A stretch of 64,000 nt of DNA from Euglena gracilis (GCA_039621445.1 CP154955.1:26926029-26990028), one strand, 5' to 3'; counted from the first letter of the stretch, positions 1 through 11,078 are shown. Program-made: numbers and translations. Notes: generated by a model from the letters alone, not told the origin.

Positions 1-1653
1 TGAGACAAGAGATTAGTGACCTAAAGGGGATGGTTGGGCGTCTGGACAAAAAATTAACGGGTTCCAGGGTTTTCTGCAAGTGTCAGGGGAAGCACACAGA
101 CCCGAGGGCAACACCTCATATAGTTACTCGGCCAGCAGAAACGAAACGACAGGTGCTGCAGGAATTGCTGATGCGGATGCAGGGGGTCGAACAGACAGTG
201 GCTGGGTTGGCTGAAAGTCAACGTGAGGTGAAATCTAGGGGGAAAGAAACAAAACGTCAAGTTTGGATTTTGACAAGCAACTGCGACGGGATACTGAAAG
301 AACTGAACCACAGGGTTCCAAGAACACAGGAACATTTTACCAAGGCAATACTTAAGTGGGAGGCAACGGAGAAACGACTAACCGAAATGACTGAACTCAC
401 AGAAAAAACAAAAGAAACTTTTGAAAAATCTCAAGCTTATTCCTTCTCAGCAGCCTCTAGCTCTCGCAGCGACCGGCGCCAACAGGGGACGGAGAAAACC
501 CCAGAAAGCCCAGCCCCTGCGCCAGTGGGCCAGTTGTCCAGACGGGCAACAGAACCGTCCACAAGAACCCCGGCCAGCTGCTGCAGCAAGGCAGCGAAGC
601 CCAGGCCCAGCCACAGCCATCACGGGGGAGGGGCTGGCATCGGGGCCCCAGCCGGAGGCTTGGGCAGAACTGATGGGGTTGGGGGGACCCCAGCCAGTGC
701 CCACAGCCCCACAGCCAGCAGCCTCGGCCTTACAGCCAGTGACTCCAACGGGGGTCTGGGGGCCCCAAAGCCCCCTAACACAGCCCAGGGAGGGGACCCG
801 AGGACCCCCAGGACAGCTCCGGGAGGGGACCCGAGGACCCCGAGAACCTGTGCCAGGTGTGGGTTGGGATCTCCCTGACCTGACAACCCTAATGGTGCAA
901 ACGGTACAAGAAGAATTTAAAAAACTTTCAATACGACAGGACACCCGTGTCAAAGACCCAACCCCCCAAACACCAACCTGTTTGAACTTTCAGCCAACGC
1001 CCAACCTTTTCAACCTCGACGGAAACCGACAGACCCAATGCTGGAACACCAGCAGCGACTGGAGAGGGAACTGTTGGAAATCAAGAACATGATGGAACAG
1101 CAGCTTCAGCAACGGGAAAACACTGGTCCCAGCCAGATCTCACAGCCGCGAACGCGGGATCTGTTCACATGGGTGATAGAATAAAACCCAGGGCCACAAA
1201 AAACAACAGGTCCCCAATTCGGCAGCACATACACGCCCATTTTTCATGTGGGGGCAGAAACGGTTGTCGCCCCAGTGGCAGCACAGGCTGCCCCCTCCAT
1301 TGGGCTGCTGATGGGACCAGTGGGTGCAGCCATGACAAAAGACCTGGTCATCCGATCCTCCAAGGAAATTTTGCAGTTTTTTTTGTGAAACTTAACATTT
1401 ACCTGAACCGATTGTCAGCCGGACAGGGACCCCTCACAGATGACATGAAACTGACAATTTTGGAGGGAAGCCTTGACGAGACGGCCGGCTGGAGCTCCAG
1501 CGACGACAAGAACGGAGAGAAAAAGTCAGGTATCAGGAATTTTGGAATTGGCTCTGCCAAAAGGTCGAAAGGGACACCCAGCAGGCAATAAAGGAGGAGC
1601 TGAAGAACCTGAAACCGAGTTGCAATGGAAAACTGACTCTGGGAGCGTGGAGG
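1..1653 (+). pseudogene. gag: Family A gag fragment, copy 1 (left-truncated)
   Basis: This is the most damaged of three tandem gag copies. It opens inside gag at the point equivalent to about 3275 in the second copy. Near 353 roughly 470 bp of coiled-coil sequence found at 3630-4100 is missing, and near 553 a 17-base loss pushes the proline-rich part into another frame (open at 421-1092). What remains, in order, is an E/K/Q-rich coiled-coil segment, a Ser/Ala patch, a Pro/Gly/Gln-rich stretch with the motif REGTRGP twice, and a capsid-like segment from about 1190. Stops and shifts rule out a full protein. The Gag role is inferred from copy 3, where the same segments lead into a CCHC knuckle. 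Confidence 0.7.
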
Positions 1654-2237
1654 CGTGAGTCAGGGGTGCTGAGTGCCCGGGTAAGTTAGCTAACCCCAGG
1701 CGCTAACCTTAAAAGCTAACCCAGGCGCCCACAAAACTAACCAGGTGACTTGACCCAACCAGGGGCCTACAGTTTCAATGATGAAACAATTAGGATAATC
1801 TCCCCCTAACTTAATTTTAACCTCTGACCAGATTTTAACCACGATTTTACAACCTGTTCCACAGGGCTCTGTCACTACTCTGTCACCACTCTGTACTCAA
1901 TCTGATTATCCATTTGCATTGGCATATCTGGTCCAAGTTTCAATTCAATTAAAGTTTGTCAAGATTTCATTGGGAGTGGACGTTGATTATCTGTTCAAGT
2001 ATTGTGGTCAGAAGTGAAGTTTGAATCAGGAGTTGTTGCTGCAAGTGCACCTAAGTTCCCCCGTTCGCCGGCATCGAAGACTGCTTCACTCAATCCAGCT
2101 ATCAGCGATCTGACCTCGACGTGAAGGCATTTCAGCGCTTTGATCAAGACCGACAGGTGTTTTATACCCGATTTGTGACCCCACCAAGGACCCACCCCAC
2201 AACAACCCCGAGAAGGGAAAAGTTATAACCAAAGAAA
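1654..2237 (+). repeat. Family A LTR plus leader, between gag copies 1 and 2
   Basis: The same sequence recurs at 5427-6016, at 23663-24197 and inverted at 13305-13836. It starts CGTGAGTCAGG, where the 3' copy at 23663 reads TGTGAGTCAGG. It contains three CTCTGT hexamers 11 bp apart (1866-1897), a TTTATAC box near 2160, and ends directly before the gag ATG at 2238. The copies here and at 5427 hold an extra ~60 bp (GGCGCTAACC... region) not present at 23663. I cannot fix the LTR/leader boundary because no primer binding site is obvious. Gag sequence runs into it without a polypurine tract, so this is an internal junction of a tandem duplication, not an intact element end. Confidence 0.75.
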
Positions 2238-4749
2238 ATGAAACAATTTTTAACAAAGGCCGCGCGGGGAATTGAAGTTCAACTGGGCAGGGTAATCGAT
2301 CCTACGCGGGGACAGGGAAACCCCACGGACCTGGAACAATCGGAACAGAAAAGGGGGTTATCCCGCTCAAATGGTAGCAGAGGCTTTCTGCCCATTTTCA
2401 GTCCCCCCGAAAGCGGCTGGACTGAACAACAGGAAATTACCGCAGAACCACAGGAATCTGCCTCATCGGCCGTCGCTTGGTCGGCTGGTCCAGAGACAGA
2501 TGTCCATTTCAATCACCCAGCAACAGGAATCACAATGACGGAATCCACAATGACCGCCCCAGAAAACGTGCAGTGGAACCAGGAACCTGAGCAATGGGAA
2601 TACGACACAGAAACGACCACAGACATGGCCAGGACCCTGGGGTGCGACATTCACATTGCACAATTGTCGCAGATGACAATTGCAATGGTTGAAATGGAAC
2701 AGGATGGGGAACAGAACCCCAGGACTCAGGAGAAAACAGGGACAACACAGTTCACGGACACCGAAGACGACGAACTGGGAGACATCTACCAAGACACACA
2801 GCCACTGCAGCTGACATTCCACCCAGAACCCAGCACGGACACTCAGAACCAACTGTTGAGCCTGAAAGCGGCAAGACAGAGCCCGATCGAAGACCACTTC
2901 CAGGTCAACGGTGCAGGGGTGGAGGAAGCTGAGGCGGAACCAGAACATTACGACTGGTTCGCTGACACAAACTGGTGGTCCAGTTTCGTACGGAACATGA
3001 CGGAATTCCAGCTGGAATTCCAAACTTTCAGGCGAGCCACTGAGTTTGTGAACCAGAAAACCACAGAGGTGATACAACGACTTCAAAACATCACAGAACT
3101 GCAGTTTACACGCTTGGAACAGCAGCTGATTACACAGGGGGAACGGACAGAAGGGTCGGTGTGGCGAACAGACGGCGGGTATGAAGAGCTGTCCACGAAC
3201 CTGGCCACAGTAACTGAAAATTGGAGGAGATGGTGACGAATCAAAACAGACTGTACCAGGGACACTTTGAGAAGCTGGGACAACAGATTCGGGACCTGAA
3301 GGTGATGGCTGGGCTGCTGGACGAAAAAATTAACAGGTTCCATGGTTTGCTGCAAGTGGCACGGGGAAGCACACAGACCCAGGGGCAACACCTCGTAGGA
3401 TTACTCGGCCAGCAGAAACAAAAAAAAACGAGCAGGTGCTTCAAGAATTGCAGATGCGGATGCAGGGGGTCGAACAGACAATGGCTGGGTTGGCTGAAAG
3501 TCAACGGGAGGTGAAATCACGGGAGGCAGAGACAGAACGCCAGGTAGGGACACTGGCAGGCAACTGTGACGAGACGCTGAAGGAACTGAACCACAGGGTT
3601 CAACAAACACAAGAACATTTTACCAAGGCAATGAAAGGGGTGAACGCAAGGGTGGAACAACTGTCGGAGGGACAACAGGATCAAACATTGGAACAGCGGA
3701 TGACTAAACTTTCACAGGAAATGGCCATTTTGACCAGACGCCTGGACAACCTAGCCTCAAACGACGACAACAAAAGAAGATTTGACCGCCTGAACCAGGA
3801 AATGACCGGGCTGGGGCACAAGGTGGAGGAATCGGCCCAGACCTTCAGGAGGGTACTGGGAGAATTCCAAAAGGAGGTTTTCAAGACTGGGTCGCAGGAA
3901 GCCAGTGACCAGGCCAGGTGGATCGACATGTCATCCACACTGGGACAGATGGTAAACAAGGTGGGACGGTTGGAGGCACAGCTGACAGACCTCACCACAC
4001 GAACAACACTGAAAGAAACGCAAGACTCTGGAATTTGGCAGCAGCAGTGTAGATCGCTGACTGCCGAGTTCCACAGTCAGAACCAACTGCGGCAATCGAA
4101 ATCGGAGGCCACCGAAAAAAGATTAAATGAATTGACTGAACTGACAGAAAAAACAAAAGAAACTTTTGAAAAATCTCACTCTTATTCCTTCTCAGCAGCC
4201 TCTAGCTCTCGCAGCGACTGGCGCCAACAGGGGACGGGGAAAACCCCAGAAACCCCAGCCCCTGCGCCAGTGGGCCAGTTGTCCAGACGGGCAACAGAAC
4301 CGTCCAACGGGAAGGGGCAATCCCAAGAACCCCGGCCAGCTGCTGCAGCAAGGCAGCGAAGCCCAGGCCCAGCCACAGCCATCACGGGGGAGAGGCTGGC
4401 ATCGGGGCCCCAGCCGGAGGCTTGGGCAGAACTGATGGGGTTGGGGGGACCCCAGCCAGCGGCCCCAGCCCCACAGCAAGCAGCCTCGGCCCCACAGCCA
4501 GTGACCCCAACGGGGGTCTGGGGGCCCCAAAGCCCCCTAACACAGCCCAGGGAGGGGACCCGAGGACCCCCAGGACAGCTCCGGGAGGGGACCCGAGGAC
4601 CCCGAGAACCTGTGCCAGGTGTGGGTTGGGATCTCCCTAACCTAACAACCCTAATGGTGCAAACGGTACAAGAAGAATTTAAAAAAACTTTCAATCCGAC
4701 AGGACACCCCGTGTCAAAGACCCAACCCCCAAACCACCAACCTGTTTGA
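2238..4749 (+). pseudogene. gag: Family A gag, copy 2: N-terminal, coiled-coil and Pro-rich parts
   Basis: It starts at a true ATG right after the leader (product begins MKQFLTKAARGIE). The first frame runs to 3236 and encodes an acidic, low-complexity N-terminus followed by a predicted amphipathic helix region. One-base changes near 3230 and in the A-run at 3420-3429 move the frame twice. The long part, 3436-4749, is a ~230-residue E/K/Q-rich coiled coil followed by a Ser/Ala patch and a Pro/Gly/Gln-rich region. Copy 3 is open across both lesions, so they are mutations of this copy. The homologous stretch lies directly upstream of a capsid-like region, which supports a structural Gag polyprotein. 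Confidence 0.75.
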
Positions 4750-5426
4750 ACTTTCAGCCAACGCCCAACCTTTTCAACCTCGACGGAAACCGACAGACCC
4801 AATGCTGGAACACCAGCAGCGACTGGAGAGGGAACTGTTGGAAATCAAAAACATGATGCAACAGCAGCTTGAGCAACGGGAAAAAACACTGGTCCCAGCC
4901 AGATCTCACAGCCGCGAACGCGGGATCTGTTCACATGGGTGATAGAATAACACCCGGGGGGGCACAAAAAACAACAGGTCCCCAATTCGGCAGCACATAC
5001 ACGACCCATTTTTCATGTGGGGGCAGAACGGTTGTCGCCCCAGTGGCAGCACAGGCTGCCCCCTCCATTGGGCTGCTGATGGGACCAGTGGGTGCAGCCA
5101 TGACAAAAGACCTGGTCATCCGATCCTCCAAGGAAATTTTGCAGTTTTTTTTGTGAAACTTAACATTTACCTGAACCGATTGTCAGCCGGACAGGGACCC
5201 TCACAGATGACATGAAACTGACAATTTTGGAGGGAAGCCTTGACGAGACGGCCCGGATGGAGCTCCAGCGACGACAAGAACGGAGAGAAAAAGTCAGGTA
5301 TCAGGAAGTTGGAATTGGCTCTGCCAAAAGGTCGAAGGGGACACCCAGCAGGCAATAAAGGAGGAGCTGAAGAAGCTGAAACACCAGTTGCAATGGAAAA
5401 CTGACTCTGGGAGCGTGGCTTGGAGG
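4750..5426 (+). pseudogene. gag: Family A gag, copy 2: capsid-like part, cut by LTR
   Basis: This continues the Gag order after the Pro-rich region. Around 4970-5156 one frame reads a hydrophobic Ala/Gly/Pro/Val-rich segment (GPQFGSTYT, then VVAPVAAQAAPSIGLLMGP, then KDLVIRSSKE) that resembles a capsid core. It breaks at a T-run near 5146 and the frame changes again by 5216. The end, near LTLGSV at ~5420, runs straight into the LTR, whereas copy 3 continues for another 120 codons into the nucleocapsid. No PF-level capsid match can be claimed by eye; the assignment rests on position and composition. Confidence 0.55.
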
Positions 5427-6016
5427 CGTGAGTCAGGGGTGCCTGAGTGCCCGTGGTAAGTAACTAAAACAGGCGCTAACCTTAAAAAGCTGACCCAGGC
5501 GCCCACAAAACTTAAACCAGGTGACTTGACCCAACCAGGGGCCTAACAGGTTCAATGATGAAACCAATTAGGGATAATCCCCTCACTAACTTAATTTTAA
5601 CCTTGACCAGATTTTACCCACGATTTTACAAACCTGTTCACAGGGCTCTGTCACTACTCTGTCACCACTCTGTACTCAATCTGATTATCCATTTGCATTG
5701 GCATATCTGGTCCAAGTTTCAAGTCAATTAAAGTTTGTCAAGATTTCATTGGGAGTGGACGTTGATTATCTGTTCAAGTATTGTGGTCAGAAGTGAAGTT
5801 TGAATCAGGAGTTGTTGCTGCAAGTGCACCTAAGTTCCCCAGTTCGCCGGCATCGAAGACTGCTTCACTCAATCCAGCGATCAGCGATCTGACCTCGACG
5901 TGAAGGCATTTCAGCGCTTTGATCAAGACCGACAGGTGTTTTATACCTGATTTGTGACCCCACCAAGGAACCACCCCACAACAACCCCGAGAAGGGAAAA
6001 CTTATAACCAAAGAAA
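5427..6016 (+). repeat. Family A 5' LTR plus leader of the copy that continues into pol
   Basis: This is a direct repeat of 1654-2237, starting CGTGAGTCAGG at 5427 and ending at the gag ATG at 6017. It shares the triple CTCTGT motif (5645-5676), the TTTGCATTGGCATATC block and the TTTATAC box near 5940. The spacing to the previous copy is 3,773 bp, which defines the tandem unit. Because the following gag runs on into pol, this LTR is best taken as the 5' LTR of the main family A element, pairing with the 3' LTR at 23663. Confidence 0.75.
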
Positions 6017-7060
6017 ATGAAACAATTTTTAACAAAGGCCGCGCGGGGAATTGAAGTTCAACTGGGCAGGGTAATCGATCCTACGCGGGGACAGGGAAAC
6101 CCCACGGACCTGGAACAATCGGAACAGAAAAGGGGGTTATCCCGCTCAAATGGTAGCAGAGGCTTTCTGCCCATTTTCAGTCCCCCCGAAAGCGGCCGGA
6201 CTGAACAACAGGAAATTACCGCAGAACCACAGGAATCTGCCTCGTCGGCCGTCGCCTGGTCGGCTGGTCCAGAGACAGATGTCCATTTCAAACACCCAGC
6301 AACAGGAATCACAATGACGGAATCCACAATGACCGCCCCAGAAAACGTGCAGTGGAACCAGGAACCTGAGCAATGGGAATACGACACAGAAAAAAAAACG
6401 ACCACAGACATGACCAGGACCCTGGGTGCGACATTGACATTGCACAATTGTCGCAGATGACAATTGCAATGGTTGAAATGGAACAAGATGGGGAACAGAA
6501 CCCCAGGACTCAGGAGAAAACAGGGACAACGCAGTTCACGGACACCGAAGACGACGAACTGGGAGACATCTACCAAGACACACAGCCACTGCAGCTGACA
6601 TTCCACCCAGAACCCAGCACGGACACTCAGAACCAACTGTTGAGCCTGAAAGCGGCAAGACAGAGCCCGATCGAAGACCACTTCCAGGTCAACGGTGCAG
6701 GGGTGGAGGAAGCTGAGGCGGAACCAGAACATTACGACTGGTTCGCCGACACAAACTGGTGGTCAGTTTAGTACGGAACATGACGGAATTCCAGCAGGAA
6801 TTCCAAGCTTTCAGGCGAGCCACTGAGTTTGTGAACCAGAAAACCACAGAGGTGATACAACGACTTCAAAACACCACAGAACTGCAGTTTACACGCTTGG
6901 AACAGCAGCTGATTACACAGGGGGAACGGACAGAAGGGTCGGTGTGGCGAACAGACGGCGGGTATGAAGAGCTGTCCACGAACCTGGCGACAGTAACTGA
7001 AAATTGGAGGGGAATGGTGACGAATCAAAACAGACTGTACCAGGGACACTTTGAGACCTG
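6017..7060 (+). pseudogene. gag: Family A gag, copy 3: N-terminal part
   Basis: The ATG at 6017 follows the leader exactly as at 2238. The first frame (to 6460) is broken by a longer A-run at 6390-6397 and a one-base loss at 6424-6426. The next frame (6373-6771) carries the acidic region with the YDWFADTNWW motif and stops at 6769. A third frame (6759-7115) carries the helix-rich stretch EFQQEFQAFRRATEF. Compared with copy 2, this copy is intact at the NWRG/MVTNQNR position but shifted after HFE near 7054. It is clearly the same protein region, and at least three lesions prevent translation as one chain. Confidence 0.75.
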
Positions 7061-8538
7061 GACAACAGATTCGGGACCTGAAGGTGATGGCTGGGCTGCT
7101 GGACGAAAAAATTAACAGGTTCAATGGTTTGCTGCAAGTGGCACGGGGAAGCACACAGACCCAGGGGAAACACCTCGTAGGATTACTCGGCCAGCAGAAA
7201 CAAAAAAAAAAAAACGAGCAGGTGCTTCAAGAATTGCGGATGCGGATGCAGGGGGTCGAACAGACAATGGCTGGGTTGGCTGAAAGTCAACGGGAGGTGA
7301 AATCACGGGAGGCAGAGACAGAACGCCAGGTAGGGACACTGGCAGGCAACTGTGACGAGGCGCTGAAGGAACTGAACCACAGGGTTCAACAAAAACAAGA
7401 ACATTTTACCAAGGCAATGAAAGGGGTGAACGCAAGGGTGGAACAACTGTCGGAGGGACAACAGGATCAAACATTGGAACAGCGGATGACTAAACTTTCA
7501 CAGGAAATGGCCATTTTGACCAGACGCCTGGACAACCTAGCCTCAAACGACGACAACAAAAGAAGATTTGACCGCCTGAACCAGGAAATGACCGGGCTGG
7601 GGCACAAGGTGGAGGAATCGGCCCAGACCTTCAGGAGGGTACTGGGAGAATTCCAAAAGAGGGTTTTCAAGACTGGGTCGCAGGAAGCCAGTGACCAGGC
7701 CAGGTGGATCGACATGTCATCCACACTGGGACAGATGCTAAACAAGGTGGGACGGTTGGAGGCACAGCTGACAGACCTCACCAGACGAACAACCCTGAAA
7801 GAAACGCAAGACTCTGGAATTTGGCAGCAGCAGTGTAGATCGCTGACTGCCGAGTTCCACAGTCAGAACCAACTGCGGCAATCGAAATGGGAGGCCACCG
7901 AAAAAAGATTAAATGAATTGACTGAACTGACAGAAAAAACAAAAGAAACTTTTGAAAAATCTCACTCTTATTCTTTCTCAGCAGCCTCTAGCTCTCTCAG
8001 CGACCGGCGACAACAGGGGACGGGGAAAACCCCAGAAACCCCAGCCCCTGCGCCAGTGGTCCAAGTGTCCAGACGGACAACAGAACCGTCCAACGGGAAG
8101 GGGCAAACCCAAGAACCCCGGCCAGCGGCTGCAGCAAGGCAGCGAAGCCCAGGCCCAGCCACAACCAGCACGGGGCAGGGGCTGACATCTGGGCCCCAGC
8201 CGGAGGCTTGGGCAGAACTGATGGGGTTGGGGGGACCCCAGCCAGCGGCCCCAGCCCCACAGCAAGCAGCCTCGGCCCCACAGCCAGTGACCCCAACGGG
8301 GGTCTGGGGGCCCCAAAGCCCCCTAACACAGCCCAGGGAGGGGACCCGAGGACCCCCAGGACAGCTCCGGGAGGGGACCCGAGGACCCCGAGAACCTGTG
8401 CCAGGTGTGGGTTGGGACCTCCCTGACCTAAAAACCCTAATGGTGCAAACGGTACAGGAAGAATTTAAAAAACTTTCAATCCGACAGGACCCCCCCCGTG
8501 TCAAGGACCCAGCCCCTCAAACCCCAACCTGTGTTTGA
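7051..8538 (+). CDS. gag: Family A Gag coiled-coil and Pro-rich region (longest open stretch)
   Basis: This is 495 codons open, the best preserved of the three copies. Residues ~1-330 are dense in E, K, Q, L and R with heptad-like spacing, a strong coiled-coil candidate likely used for Gag self-assembly. Residues ~310-345 form a Ser/Ala patch (SFSAASSS). Residues ~345-460 are rich in Pro, Gly, Gln and Ala with tandem REGTRGP motifs. No ATG marks a natural start; it would be read from the frame opened at 6017 in an undamaged copy. It ends at a frame change near 8490-8538, after which the FELSADGQPFQPRRKPTD segment continues in the next frame. Confidence 0.65.
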   Translation: MRPGQQIRDLKVMAGLLDEKINRFNGLLQVARGSTQTQGKHLVGLLGQQKQKKKNEQVLQELRMRMQGVEQTMAGLAESQREVKSREAETERQVGTLAGNCDEALKELNHRVQQKQEHFTKAMKGVNARVEQLSEGQQDQTLEQRMTKLSQEMAILTRRLDNLASNDDNKRRFDRLNQEMTGLGHKVEESAQTFRRVLGEFQKRVFKTGSQEASDQARWIDMSSTLGQMLNKVGRLEAQLTDLTRRTTLKETQDSGIWQQQCRSLTAEFHSQNQLRQSKWEATEKRLNELTELTEKTKETFEKSHSYSFSAASSSLSDRRQQGTGKTPETPAPAPVVQVSRRTTEPSNGKGQTQEPRPAAAARQRSPGPATTSTGQGLTSGPQPEAWAELMGLGGPQPAAPAPQQAASAPQPVTPTGVWGPQSPLTQPREGTRGPPGQLREGTRGPREPVPGVGWDLPDLKTLMVQTVQEEFKKLSIRQDPPRVKDPAPQTPTCV

Positions 8539-9310
8539 ACTTTCAGCCGACGGCCAACCTTTTCAACCCCGACGGAAACCGACAGACCCAATGCTGAAAC
8601 ACCAGCAGCGACTGGAGAGGGAACTGTTGGAAATCAAAAACATGATGCAACAGCAGAGTCAACAACGGGTCCAAGCCAGAGCTCACAGCCGCGAACGCGG
8701 GATCTGTTCACATGGGTGACAGAAGAAAACCCAGGGCCACAAAACACAGCAGGTCCCCAATTCGGCAGCACATACACGCCCATTTTTCATGTGGAGGGCA
8801 GAAACGGTTGTCGCCCCAGTGGCAGCACAGGCTGCCCCCTCCATTTGGCTGCTGATGGTACCAGTGGGTGCAGCCATGACAAAAGACCTGGTCATCCGAT
8901 CATCCAAGGAAATTTTGCAGATTTTTCTGTGAAATTTCCACTTTACCTGAACCGATTGTCAGCCGGACAGGGACCCCTCACAGATGACATGAAACTGACA
9001 ATTTTGGAGGGAAGCCTTGACGAGACGGGCCGGCTGGAGCTCCAGCGACGACAAGAACGGAGAGAAAAAATCAGATATCAGTAATTTTGGAATTGGCTCT
9101 GCCAAAAGGTCGAAGGGGACGCCCAGCTGGCAATAAAGGAGGAGCTGAAAAACCTGAAACCCAGTTGCAATGGAAAACTGACTCTGGGAGCATGGAGGGA
9201 GTTTGAAGCATGCTTCAAACTGCTCTACAGTGGGTTGGAACACCCCTCCGCAGACGATGCGTATTCATTGGTCGCTGAACGGATGCCTGAAATGATACGC
9301 AGAAACTGCA
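8498..9310 (+). pseudogene. gag: Family A gag, copy 3: capsid-like and C-terminal capsid region
   Basis: The segments are spread over shifting frames. They are a basic linker with a Q-rich helix (LERELLEIKNMMQQQ), the Ala/Pro-rich hydrophobic block equivalent to 4970-5156, then SAGQGPLTDDMKLTILEGSL. From 9085 to 9310 one frame reads on through WNWLCQKVEGDAQ and EFEACFKLLYSGLEHP to a helix ending MIRRNC. A TAA at 9082-9084 interrupts it; the equivalent codon in copy 1 is GAA, so this is a point nonsense mutation. At 9316-9321 GAATAAAG replaces GAACAAG of the copy at 24425, giving a second stop and a one-base shift just before the nucleocapsid frame. Confidence 0.6.
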
Positions 9311-9313
9311 TTC

Positions 9314-10240
9314 GTGAATAAAGACAGGAGGAACCAAGACAGACCCACTCTGAAATTGAAGGGGCTGACAAGCGTACCTGGGGTCCCAGACGCATCCAGG
9401 GAAGACGTAACAAGACTGGTGGCAGCCACACTTGTGGCTGACGAAAGGTTCCTCGTGACAGCCGATGGAACTGATTTCATCATCAGCCCGAACGGCACCA
9501 CGGCGTCCCAGCTGCTGATGATGAAGAACGGCACAGCCCTGGCCTCAGGACACCAATCCAGATTCACAGTGGTTCAAACAACGCTGTCCCTGGAGGAGAT
9601 GTTTGCAAAGGTGGAAACAGAACTGAGATGTCAGGAACAATCTGACACGTTCGGGAAGAACTTCGGGGGGTGGCAGAACCAGCCACGGGAACATCGATCA
9701 AAATCCAGTGACAAAAGGGGGTATCTCCGGGAGGTGAAAGAAAACAATTCTTCTCGAACCAGAAGCAAAACGCCCCCACCTGCCCTGTCCCGTTCCAATT
9801 CCCCAAAACCCAGACCACCAACTCCGGAAAAGGAAAGGCAGCCTTCGGGTGCCACACAACCCCAGCCCCCAACCCCCTACAGTCAGGGACAGAGTCAAAA
9901 TCAGGGCCAAAATTGGGCAGGCTGGACCACTGTGGATTACAGCAAGGGGAAAGGGAAAGGCAAGGGACAGGGTTCGTATCCTGACCAAGGCAAGGGAAAA
10001 GGGTCTGGGAAGGGGAGCGGGAAGGGAAATTCAGGAAAAGGACAACCGTGCTGGCAGTCGACACAGAACTCCGGGACAGCCGGACAGCCCAGATACGTGC
10101 CATCTTCAGATGACGGACGGTGTTACAACTGTCAACAGCCGGGACATTTCAAACGAGAGTGTCCACAGCCACCGCGGTGGACACAGAAAACGGCAGCACC
10201 ACAGACTGGACAGCAGGTTGCTGCCCAGGGGCAGAAGTGA
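9314..10240 (+). CDS. gag: Family A Gag C-terminus with CCHC zinc knuckle
   Basis: The frame encodes an N-terminal ~100-residue globular-looking region (VTRLVAATLVADERFLVTAD), a Ser/Pro/Arg-rich linker, a striking Lys-Gly repeat (KGKGKGKGQG, then GKGKGSGKGSGKG), and one CCHC knuckle, CYNCQQPGHFKREC, at 10121-10162 (spacing CX2CX4HX4C). Lys-Gly tracts plus a zinc knuckle fit RNA binding and packaging by nucleocapsid. There is no ATG; the frame would be entered from the upstream capsid region. It ends at a single TGA (10238-10240), after which the same frame stays open to 11530 through the methyltransferase domains. Confidence 0.8.
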   Translation: MNKDRRNQDRPTLKLKGLTSVPGVPDASREDVTRLVAATLVADERFLVTADGTDFIISPNGTTASQLLMMKNGTALASGHQSRFTVVQTTLSLEEMFAKVETELRCQEQSDTFGKNFGGWQNQPREHRSKSSDKRGYLREVKENNSSRTRSKTPPPALSRSNSPKPRPPTPEKERQPSGATQPQPPTPYSQGQSQNQGQNWAGWTTVDYSKGKGKGKGQGSYPDQGKGKGSGKGSGKGNSGKGQPCWQSTQNSGTAGQPRYVPSSDDGRCYNCQQPGHFKRECPQPPRWTQKTAAPQTGQQVAAQGQK

Positions 10241-11078
10241 AGCAGCTGCGGTAAAGAGGGAGGGGACGAGAGGGGCGACTCTCTGAGTAAACAAACCGAA
10301 CAGAGTGACAGAAAGGAGCCATTACCGCAGCACAAACAGCGAACGGAGGGAGGTAAGGGATCCAGGGGTTCAGACCAGAAAGCACAAAACAGACAAATAC
10401 AAAACACAAAGACTCAGGTGCCACGGGAGGAGGCTAGCTGCAGGTTTGGGCGGGCAGCCTCCCGTTGGATCACCAACCAGTACTACGTGCGGGACAGTTT
10501 TGTGAAAAAAATCATCTCACATTTCGGTTTGCAACCACAGGTGGATGCCTTCGCCACAGAACAGGAAAAGCGGTTCTCGCGTTGGTGGGGACCAGACAGC
10601 CCACACGGCACAGATGCCTTCCAAAAAAATTGGCAGGGCAACCTCCTGTGGATCAACCCCCCGTTCGACAAAATCCCAGAGGTGATCAAAAAAATACAGA
10701 CAGACCAGGCCCACGCGGTTTTGGTGGTGCCTCAGTTGAAACACCGAGTTTGGTACCCACAGGCCAGAAAACTGACCCTCATGTCCATGACGTTTCCCAG
10801 AAAAACCAAATTTTTTGGCAGGGTCGACAAGGGTTGCAGGGAAACACAGTGGCAAGTGGAGGTGCTGCTGGTGTGTGGGCACACGGAACGCTGTGATTAC
10901 CTGACGGGCTTCCACCGACACATGACCCCTCCACACCCAACGTCCAAGGTCAACTTCGGGACTGTGCAACATGTTCCACCTTTGGAGACAGTGGAGGGGG
11001 GTGATGAACACCAGCCACTGGGGAAAACGGACCTGCCGGGGAAAAACGTTTTGGACCGTTCAGCAGAACCGAAACTGA
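10241..11078 (+). CDS. pol: Dam-like N6-adenine methyltransferase-type domain of family A pol
   Basis: This is in frame with gag after one TGA. A charged Gln/Lys linker leads to the domain at about 10459-10900. Visible features are QVDAFATEQEKRFSRWWGP, then TDAFQKNW, then LLWINPPFDKIPEVIKKI (NPPF at 10655-10666) and AVLVVPQLKHRVWYP. Family B has the same layout (DAFSSN, WMHPPP, VILIPI), and DIRS-type retroelements carry a comparable domain known as Dam-like methyltransferase. NPPF matches the D/N-P-P-Y/F catalytic motif of N6-adenine methyltransferases. No glycine-rich SAM motif is obvious, so activity is uncertain. It is intact over its full length. Its position before the protease is unlike standard gypsy pol order. 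Confidence 0.7.

Noticed and set aside
620-886. Minus-strand frames over the Pro/Gly-rich gag region (also 4182-4802, 7968-8504)
   Set aside because: They mirror the repetitive coding strand, have no domain and recur only because gag is triplicated.
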